A stretch of DNA of 64,000 nucleotides from CAZLMW01 sp964560875 (GTDB taxonomy: Bacteria > Myxococcota_A > UBA9042). A program made the position numbers and the translations under genes. Under the pieces are notes generated by a model. That model made no database searches. It was given only the letters and a program-made list of their open reading frames with translations, and was not told the origin of the DNA. The stretch spans positions 45,068 through 109,067 of the forward strand of contig CAZLMW010000003.1 of NCBI GenBank assembly GCA_964560875.1. The letters are read 5' to 3'. Numbering within the stretch: the stretch's first letter is position 1; each line of letters begins with the position of its first letter. Positions 55,401 through 60,921 of the stretch are shown in pieces.

Positions 55401-58400
55401 CGGGCTCCTGGCGGCTTACACCTTCCGCTCGTCGAGCTCGACCAACCGATTCCCGCATGTCTTCCGGCTCGACGCCAACGGCCAGACCTTGTGGGACCGC
55501 AAGCTGGCCAAGGGCGCGGGCATCAGCGAGCTGCGCTTCATGGCGCTTCCGACCGGGACCTATCTCGGCTACGGGGCGACCAACCAAAAAGGCGCGGGCG
55601 GGCTCGACTGCTGGTTGCTGCAGCTGACGGACGTGGGCGACGTAACGTTGGACCGCACCTACGGCACGCCCCGCCACGACAGCTGCTCGGGCCTCGCGCC
55701 GCGCAACAAATCAGCCGTGCTGGCCGGCTACCAGACGCTCAAGACCGGAGCGACCGTCGGTTGGACGTTCGGCATCGATCAGCGCGGCGACACGCTGTGG
55801 CAAAAGACAGTTCACCCCTCGGCCGGCAGCGCCGATTTGCGCGCCGTGGCCGCGACCAAGAAGGGGCGGCTCGTGTACGCAGGGCACAAGTCCGCCAACA
55901 AGGTGAAATCGGGCTGGCTGCGGCACACCGACGGGTGGGGTGAGGCGGACTGCGGCAAGTCGGGCAAGTGCGCGAGCGTTACCGACCTCTGCGCGTTCAA
56001 CAACGCGTGCATCAAGCCCGAGTGCGTCCCGGCGTCCGGCTGCGGGCCGCTGATGATCCCCGGCTGCAAAGAGGCCAAGGACATGGACGTCGACCGCGAC
56101 GAGTTGGTCGGCTCCAAGGACACGTGCGCCACGGTGTGGAATCCGGACAACGACCCGAAGGCATGCGAGCCGGTCAAGACGGCAGACTTCCAAGAGGAAC
56201 ACCACTTGAACATCCACCAGCCGGGCTTCAAGGCGCCGTATTCCTCGCAGCGGCGCACCAACGAGCCGATCGACATCGCGCTGGTCAACGGCATCCGCGA
56301 CAGCAGCCTCGTCGGGTCGTGGCACTTCGACAACAAGATCGCGACGCTGCCCGGCATGACGAACAAGCAGCTCGGCAAGATCGCCTACGGACCGGGCCCG
56401 TTCAGCCCCCTGGGCTTGGCGCTACAGCTCGATGGCAGCAGCGGCGTGCAGCTCGGCCGCAAGTTCAAATTCGCGGACGAGTGGACGGTGATGATGTGGT
56501 TTATGCCCACCAAGAACGTCAGCTCGGAACAGTGGCTCGTAAGCCAGCTTGGCAAGAGCGCCGACAGCAACGGCTGGAAGGTCTACCGCCAGGGCAGCAG
56601 CATCACCGTCCAGCTCGGCAATTTTGGGAGCGGCACCGCCATCAAGGCTTCCGCCACAGGCATCCAAAACGACCGTTGGCATCACGTCGCAGTCCGCCGC
56701 CACATGCGCAGCATCGAGCTGTGGCTTGATGGTGTGCAAAGAGCCGTGGCACAGGAGCCCAAGACGTATTCCACTCCGACCAAGGCGCCCAAAGACTTCG
56801 GCGACCCGATCGCCGTCGGCCACCGCAACAAGCAAAACGGTTCGCCGGCCAACTTCTTCGTCGGCCGTGTTGACGATCTCCTGGTGTTCAGTCGCCCGTT
56901 GTCAGCGCGCGAAATGCGCATCTACTTCGCGAGCAAAAAGCCGTACGGCAGCGCGCTCATAAGTGGCACGCGGCCGGACTTCGCGGGTCTGCGCGTGACG
57001 GAGAGAAACCGTGTCGGCGGTGGGGAGACGCATACGCACTTCGAGCTCCGCGGCCTGCGGCAGTTTGGCGACACCGCGCTGTCCGAAGTCTTCACGTACG
57101 CGCCGCTCGGGCCGAGCGTGAACGCGGCCAAGGGTCAAAACGGACAGTTTATCGGCAAGACCAAATGGACCAGCGGCCGTTTTGGCGGCGTCAACACGGC
57201 GATCCAGCTGGACGGCAATAGCTTTGTGCAGACGTCGTTTTCCAAGCGCCCTTCGGCGCTCGCGACCACTGCGGAGCTGTTCTTCAAGCTCGACGCCAAC
57301 GCGGCGACCACCGAGGGGCTCATCCACCTCAAGCGGCACGTCGGAATCTCGGTGCGCCCGGTGTCCGGCGCGACGCGGCTGTACGGTGAATTGTTCTTCA
57401 AGGACAACCCGTCCAAGGCCATCCCGCTCGCCGGCGTGACCGATTTGGTAGTCGGACGCTGGTATCACGCCGCGGTGGTCTATGACGGCAAGGCCGGACG
57501 GATGTACCTCGATGGACGGCTGGAATCCCAGTTCGCCAAGAGCAACAAGCTCGGCATCGCGTCGGGAATCGCGGGCTACTTCTTCGGTTATCGCGAGGGC
57601 AAGAAGGTCCGCGGCGCGCTCGACGAGATCATCATCCACAACGTCGCGCGGTCGGCCAACTGGATCGCCAACCGTGCCCGCGGCCTGCCATCCATCCGTT
57701 TTCTGGCCAGCACCGAGCCCCATCCAAGCGCGCTTGGCGCCTACCGGTTCAACCAGTATCGGCTGCGCTGGAAGATGAAGACGCCGGTCGCCAAACCCAC
57801 GTCGGTCGTCGGCCTGGATCAACAGACCACGTGCGATGGCGTGCTTTCGAAGTGCCTCGGATACGCCGCATATTGGCGATTTGAGGGCGAATTCCTCGAA
57901 GACGAGACGGCCTACCGGCACCGTGGGGAGCTCAAGGGGGCGGCGCGATTGGACGCCGGGCGCAGCGGCGGCGGCTTGCACCTCGACGGCAGCGTCGGCA
58001 CGTGGGGCGAGGTGAAGGACAACAAGGCGCTGCAGCTCGCGTCCCAGTATACGGTCGAAGCGTCGTTCAGACCGGCGGTCACCAGCGGGCGTCGGTGCTT
58101 GCTGGCGAAGGGCACCGATCCGCACAACTACGCGATGTGCAGCCACTCCGGCAAACAGTCGGGCGACACGCTCGAGGTGATGCACAACAAGGCCGCGTCC
58201 AAGGACCTCCTGGCCGTCAGCCTGGCGCCGCCTTTGCAGGTCAACAGCTGGTACCACGTCGCCAGCACCTACGAAGCGGGCAAACTGCAAGCGTTCCTCG
58301 ACGGGACCGTCGTCGGCAGCAAGACCGGGGCCAACAAGCCCGCCACGAGCGCGAGCGTCATCACGCTTGGCAGCCGGTTGGCGGCGGGCAAAAAACCCAA

Positions 58401-58494
58401 CTTCGCAGGGCGCCTCGACAACGTGCGCATCATGAACCGCGCGCTGACCGCCGATGAGCTCCTCCACCACCCGCCCGCAGAGCCTCCGCGGTAG
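49489..58494 (+). CDS. 3001-residue LamG / Cys-repeat lipoprotein with internal duplication
   Basis: An exported lipoprotein (lipobox LIAVCLMAAAC). Cys-rich modules and ~10 units like CDDGDKCTKGEACTAGKC fill residues ~80-900. Then a TSP3-like calcium motif (DADRDGMKDSHDVCPTVWNP, ~925), and three LamG-type beta-sandwiches (~1004-1207, 1264-1454, 1530-1737). A beta-propeller-like region follows (~1794-2154; SWEKSYGSTDHRC; LYLGYGATNQ-type blades), a second TSP3 motif (DVDRDELVGSKDTCATVWNP, ~2197), and three more LamG domains (~2272-2470, 2529-2720, 2791-2994). The second TSP3+3xLamG set mirrors the first. Glycan or matrix binding at the surface is inferred. GGAG lies 5 nt before ATG 49489; ATG 49459 is possible. 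Confidence 0.85.
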   Translation: MASRRALWSRPPTVFAVDLLCLIAVCLMAAACSDEAKTGDDKDANAVAEDVSDTAGAVDDSGPIDVGPEDVELDCPGGPGCPCKTAAECDTPKCIDSPDGRVCAQKCVDSCPKGFLCVAGVGDSLSYCLPEHGLICRPCDASADCQQAGMTKTWCVDYEGNGGFCGAFCTGTADCPKGFVCRQVDTVDSGKRNQCVRDDIGGGFGECSCSPAARGGKLATTCWIPQKDAAGKVVGRCKGQRFCGAGKDGGLSACEQLKGSQELCMDTQCDGKKDGTSCEDGNKCTTNDACKKGTCAGGDDVCECKQTADCVDKDGDPCTGVPFCDKSGKVNVCKVNPSTVVTCSPAGNTACRKNACDPKTKKCAFQVEPVSTTCDDGKPCTEGDHCDGKGKCAAGTDKCQCAVTADCAKLEDGNACNGTLYCDKTKLPYTCKINASSVIKCDAKADTACTKNACDAKTGTCKVGPVNDKKACDDGDKCTKGEACTAGKCVGGTATCPCSVHAECADKDDGNLCNGVMYCHKASSTCRVNPATRVYCPAAKDTACLQNKCAPSTGLCGLTIVNDKLVCVDGDPCTKGESCANGECTGGTSLCDCEKNADCADKGGGDKCLGELFCDKSWAKGGQKAQCKPNPAKKVQCKTVDDTVCATNRCDPKTGKCAMKARNDGASCEVDGDPCTVDETCVAGVCKVGKSVCACKTKADCAKFDDGLACNGTLVCDTSLKTPTCVVDKASAVTCKGPTSPCTTRVCMEPKGTCQLTGRPDGAPCDDGDPCTKDEGCFNSKCSKSTKICGCTKDTDCAQFNDTTNKCAGAMSCNTKVGKCVLGPPVVCNDKNVCTTDACDPKKGCVYTPKPCVAADKCTIAACHTTLGCQKKTRVCPDDSNPCTEESCDKAKGCGSKPITDGTGCKTKAGGDGTCQASVCKPKAPPVINDADRDGMKDSHDVCPTVWNPSQDPKACGSFDKSKWLGGAAIKLATADAGVGKAKQRRTNEVVDIPLANGIVDESLLGHWKLNATLKTHHGGAAAGTGQIVGTPEFKTGPFPAIKTAYAFDGKTDGAVVGKGRTWRLGSRYTVSIWVKEKAAVSAIQPRFLLSSTSGLKCKGKGVAVQITSDKAYGFSGPGVAVFAPRDKDDKWHHIVFTRDGSTFRAFKDGVLHQQTVKATATAEDCGNAFSLGFRYADGKIDTGSFLPAHVAEFAVFKRALGPDEIRAYFTSKAPYGSTFAPGARRSYSDVRVVEFGNKTPHLVHQELIGIRKHDTRDTVGKHLVMLLDGHMTESVAKKSGAKLTGAVKYATGRFGAPKGAVEFDGKTAIDTKIKPVLRDKDGWAIEAWINVPKLPDSKGTIIGAEPATGAVMAFQLRSDGRISLELKTNTGKGNNHAPNPQAHKVTAGRWHHVAVNYDPGGKVRLYVDGLLTATPGSQTTGDSSPTLPLAIGALRRNVGPTSHPFVGRIDELIIHARSRAPGYFRHRARGLAKVRFLASTAVKKHADGTFHPLVYELVWGNLGSSSVASTRITALDTKTTCDHLVSHCLGTVAWWRMEDLGNGMVVDDGAWGQHGVAKLSTGPAPGVAGGGLQVGSGYVEVPHDDRQYLPKYTVEASVRPVVVAVNRAIVSRGSMKNNERWAYHLGFDGLNKLVTWMHANDSKHRVRSQTSFAKNTWASVAAGFDGKQTWVASGGQKIATVSGLAGPYKPTSTLVLGSSRNDAGKVTAAHKGVLDEIRLSNRALQPDEMLHFPAFSHGLVARDPTSCDDGNVCTVDAFNAKGVCAKIPVADGTTCPTGSCDAGVCKAPCTLYDKAFSDSKGKQSSFEAVVPLANDLVAYCGARLVSGFSWAARVGVVNKSGNVSWEKSYGSTDHRCNTARATKDGNVIATGSIKPPAVNHTDAWLLKFAPNGQTLLEANVGGSNDEIGYDVMEFGAGYALAGQRKLGSSGTNAFGWIAKTNGKGVKVWDGSVSVGHVSVMGASVSQAANGGLLAAYTFRSSSSTNRFPHVFRLDANGQTLWDRKLAKGAGISELRFMALPTGTYLGYGATNQKGAGGLDCWLLQLTDVGDVTLDRTYGTPRHDSCSGLAPRNKSAVLAGYQTLKTGATVGWTFGIDQRGDTLWQKTVHPSAGSADLRAVAATKKGRLVYAGHKSANKVKSGWLRHTDGWGEADCGKSGKCASVTDLCAFNNACIKPECVPASGCGPLMIPGCKEAKDMDVDRDELVGSKDTCATVWNPDNDPKACEPVKTADFQEEHHLNIHQPGFKAPYSSQRRTNEPIDIALVNGIRDSSLVGSWHFDNKIATLPGMTNKQLGKIAYGPGPFSPLGLALQLDGSSGVQLGRKFKFADEWTVMMWFMPTKNVSSEQWLVSQLGKSADSNGWKVYRQGSSITVQLGNFGSGTAIKASATGIQNDRWHHVAVRRHMRSIELWLDGVQRAVAQEPKTYSTPTKAPKDFGDPIAVGHRNKQNGSPANFFVGRVDDLLVFSRPLSAREMRIYFASKKPYGSALISGTRPDFAGLRVTERNRVGGGETHTHFELRGLRQFGDTALSEVFTYAPLGPSVNAAKGQNGQFIGKTKWTSGRFGGVNTAIQLDGNSFVQTSFSKRPSALATTAELFFKLDANAATTEGLIHLKRHVGISVRPVSGATRLYGELFFKDNPSKAIPLAGVTDLVVGRWYHAAVVYDGKAGRMYLDGRLESQFAKSNKLGIASGIAGYFFGYREGKKVRGALDEIIIHNVARSANWIANRARGLPSIRFLASTEPHPSALGAYRFNQYRLRWKMKTPVAKPTSVVGLDQQTTCDGVLSKCLGYAAYWRFEGEFLEDETAYRHRGELKGAARLDAGRSGGGLHLDGSVGTWGEVKDNKALQLASQYTVEASFRPAVTSGRRCLLAKGTDPHNYAMCSHSGKQSGDTLEVMHNKAASKDLLAVSLAPPLQVNSWYHVASTYEAGKLQAFLDGTVVGSKTGANKPATSASVITLGSRLAAGKKPNFAGRLDNVRIMNRALTADELLHHPPAEPPR

Positions 58495-58638
58495 GTTGCT
58501 CCGCTCCGTTTACCTTCCCCAGCCGGTGTGCTAGGAAGCAGCGCTCTTTGCGCGCGTGGCTCCCTTTTTGTGGCCAGAAAGCGGCAAGGAATCACCTCCC
58601 GGAGGCCGTTTCAGGCCGCCCGGGGACAACATGGTGAG

Positions 58639-58661
58639 GGCCGGCAATTCCCTCGCCGGCC
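58639..58661 (+). promoter_or_regulatory. Hairpin directly before the DUF507 ribosome site
   Basis: GGCCGGC (58639-58645) and GCCGGCC (58655-58661) form a perfect 7-bp stem with a 9-nt loop. It ends 1 nt before GGAGG (58662-58666), the ribosome binding site of the DUF507 gene at 58674. A second GC hairpin (CCCGG...CCGGG) precedes it near 58600-58624. Effect on translation is unproven. Confidence 0.4.
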
Positions 58662-58673
58662 GGAGGACCACCG

Positions 58674-59201
58674 ATGAGACTGTATGCGGGCAAGGTCACT
58701 GCGATTTCCACCGACATGGTCAACAACCTCACGGGCAGCGGCGCGGTCGAAGCCGAACCCGAGATGCTCGGCGAGGTGCTTCTCGATATCGAGAGCGTGC
58801 TGCGCGAGTACATCCGTACCGAGCGCGAGATCACCAACAAGGCGCGCGAGATCATCAGCCAGCAGCAGCTCGAGTACCGTCAGCTGCACAAGCTCAAGTC
58901 GAAGATCGCCGACGAGCGCGGCTTTGGCATCGGTGACAAGGCGATCGACTACCTGACGACGCAGATCATCGAGTGCTTGTTTCACAGCCGCCACGTGGCC
59001 GAGATCTACCAGGCCGACCACGAGCTTCGCCGCACGTTGCGCGACGTCCTTCGCATGCACTTGCGGGTGGAAGACGAGCTGGACCAGGAGGTTCGGCGCC
59101 GCATCCAGAACCTGCAGGAAGGCACCACGTCGTGGGAAGTCGAGTACAACAAGGTCATGGAGGACATCAAGCGCCTCAAGGGCCTCACCGACGCGCCCTG
59201 A
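58674..59201 (+). CDS. DUF507 family protein
   Basis: A 175-residue helical cytoplasmic protein. The sequence MRLYAGKVTAISTDMVNNL, EMLGEVLLDIESVLREYIRT, IADERGFGIGDKAIDYLTTQ and WEVEYNKVMEDIKRLKGLTD matches DUF507, widespread in Myxococcota and other delta lineages, with unknown function. Start fixed by GGAGG 7 nt upstream. Followed by a GYF_2-type membrane protein 49 nt later, so possibly co-transcribed. Confidence 0.9.
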   Translation: MRLYAGKVTAISTDMVNNLTGSGAVEAEPEMLGEVLLDIESVLREYIRTEREITNKAREIISQQQLEYRQLHKLKSKIADERGFGIGDKAIDYLTTQIIECLFHSRHVAEIYQADHELRRTLRDVLRMHLRVEDELDQEVRRRIQNLQEGTTSWEVEYNKVMEDIKRLKGLTDAP

Positions 59202-59250
59202 CAGCCGCATGAAGTCGACGAACGGCTGACCGACCAGCGAGGAGGTCCCG

Positions 59251-60291
59251 ATGGCTTTGCATCTTCACCGCGACGGAAAGGCGGTGGAATTCGCCGTCGA
59301 AGAGCTGCGCACGATGGCGCGCAACGGCGATCTGCAGCAAGACGAGTACGTCTACGACGACGAAAAGGGTGAGTGGATCGGCGCCGCGCTGGTCCCGCAG
59401 CTCGAAGGCGCGTGGCACATCGAGGAGAACGAGGCGACGGTCGCCATGCAGCTGCCGCCTGACTTCTTCGACCAGTTCGATGAGCAGGAAGCCGCGGACA
59501 CCAGCCTCGAGTCGCCGACCAACAAGGAGATTCCGGGTGCGAAAGCGCCCGCTCCCGAGCCCCAGGCCGCGGCTCCGGCACCCAGCGCGCCCGCACCGAG
59601 CAGCTCCGCACCGGGCAGCCCGGCTCCCGCTTCGCCAGCACCCGGCACCAACGAAGAAGCCACACGCGCGATGGACCTCGCCGAGTTCGAAGGTGCGATG
59701 GCGCCGTCGACCCAGCAGCAGGCTGAGCGCACGGTCGCGATGGATAGCCCCATCGAACACGAGCCCGCAGCCCAGAGGCGGCCACCCCGGCAAAACCAGC
59801 GCCCCGGACAGCGCTCCCGTGGCAGTGGCAGCGGCCAGCGTGCGGGGCGCGGCAACAAGCCGGCCGGCAAGATCGTCAACCCGATCGTCGCGGCGCTGCT
59901 CTGCTTCCCGACGTGCTTCATCTACCTGTGGGTGTGGATGTTCAAGCGCGGCGAAGAGGTCAACAAGTTCCTCGGCCACGAGTCGATCCCGCGTTGGCTC
60001 GTCCCCGCGGTCGTCGTCTGCGGGCTGCTCACCGGCCCGATGGGTGCGATCTTCGCGCCGCTCTCCCCGCTGACCTGGCTGGCTTCGATCGGCCTTGGCG
60101 CGTTGTACGGCTTCAAGCTCGGCGAGGCGGTGACGGCGATGAGCCAACAGTCCAACCTCGCTATCGGCGACCGCAAGATGGTGTACGCGCTCTGCTACGG
60201 CGCTTTGTTCTTCCTCGTGCCGGTGCTACCGTTCCTCGCCCAGCAGGATCTCAACGAGATTTGGAAGGCCAACGGCGCGACAGAAAGCTGA
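59251..60291 (+). CDS. GYF_2-like N-terminus, Pro-rich linker, DUF4234-like membrane domain
   Basis: Residues 1-55 (MALHLHRDGKAVEFAVEEL; DEYVYDDEKGEWIGAALVP) look like a GYF_2 domain, which often binds Pro-rich sequences. Residues 85-200 are a Pro/Ala/Ser- and Arg/Gly-rich linker. The C-terminus has NPIVAALLCFPTCFIYLWVW and MFKRGEEVNKFLGHE, like DUF4234, plus two more TM helices (VVVCGLLTGPMGAIFAPLSP; ALCYGALFFLVPVLPFLA). GGAGG precedes the ATG by 5 nt. Role unknown. Confidence 0.75.
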   Translation: MALHLHRDGKAVEFAVEELRTMARNGDLQQDEYVYDDEKGEWIGAALVPQLEGAWHIEENEATVAMQLPPDFFDQFDEQEAADTSLESPTNKEIPGAKAPAPEPQAAAPAPSAPAPSSSAPGSPAPASPAPGTNEEATRAMDLAEFEGAMAPSTQQQAERTVAMDSPIEHEPAAQRRPPRQNQRPGQRSRGSGSGQRAGRGNKPAGKIVNPIVAALLCFPTCFIYLWVWMFKRGEEVNKFLGHESIPRWLVPAVVVCGLLTGPMGAIFAPLSPLTWLASIGLGALYGFKLGEAVTAMSQQSNLAIGDRKMVYALCYGALFFLVPVLPFLAQQDLNEIWKANGATES

Positions 60292-60387
60292 ACAAAATCA
60301 AATGACTGTCACCAGTCGCCGTGACGGAACGCGAGAGCCGCCCCCAACCAATCTGCAGTCGCCACGAAAGAAGCAGGAGTCGATTCC

Positions 60388-60882
60388 ATGAGAACCGCCG
60401 CGATCCTCGTCATCCTCGCCATGCTCGCGCCGCTCAGCGGTTGCTACAACACGTACAACGTGCCTTCGATGCAGTTCCGCAAGCTGCAGAGCAAGCAGGC
60501 GATCGGCGGTGACCGCCAGATGGCCAATACGCTCAAGCAAGCGGAGATGGAAAAGCTGATGACCCGGGCCGAAACGGACTCGGTCACCGTCAAGGACGAA
60601 AAGACGAAGCTCATCGCGGTGACGCGCAACACCAAGCTCTTCGTGCGCAGCCAGGGCGGCCGTCGCTACCAGATTTCGCCGTTCAACTTCTCGATGAACA
60701 GCAGCCAGCTCGTTGCCTCCGACCGTGACACGCTCATCCCCCTGTCCGATCTGAAGAGCTACGAGATCGACCTGCTCAGCAACGGCAAGACGATCGGCGT
60801 CATCGCGGTTGGTGTCGGTCTCGCAGTCGGCTTCATCGTCGCCATTATCCAGACCTCGGGCGAAAAGACGTTCGCCGAATAA
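60388..60882 (+). CDS. Small lipoprotein with C-terminal TM helix
   Basis: A 164-residue protein with a lipobox (ILAMLAPLSGC). The middle is a small mixed domain (KTKLIAVTRNTKLFVRSQGG; RRYQISPFNFSMNSSQLV). A TM helix follows near the C-terminus (IGVIAVGVGLAVGFIVAIIQ). Lipid anchor plus C-terminal helix is unusual, and may hold it at one membrane. AGGAG lies upstream. No family recognised. It precedes the AsmA-GT51 gene by 39 nt. Confidence 0.7.
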   Translation: MRTAAILVILAMLAPLSGCYNTYNVPSMQFRKLQSKQAIGGDRQMANTLKQAEMEKLMTRAETDSVTVKDEKTKLIAVTRNTKLFVRSQGGRRYQISPFNFSMNSSQLVASDRDTLIPLSDLKSYEIDLLSNGKTIGVIAVGVGLAVGFIVAIIQTSGEKTFAE

Positions 60883-60921
60883 TCGAGCGGCTTGCCGGTC
60901 GCTCGCGGCACGTACCCCATC

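Noticed and set aside
58495..58673. Possible tRNA or riboswitch in the gap
   Set aside because: I could not form a cloverleaf or match a known riboswitch core; only two simple hairpins are present.
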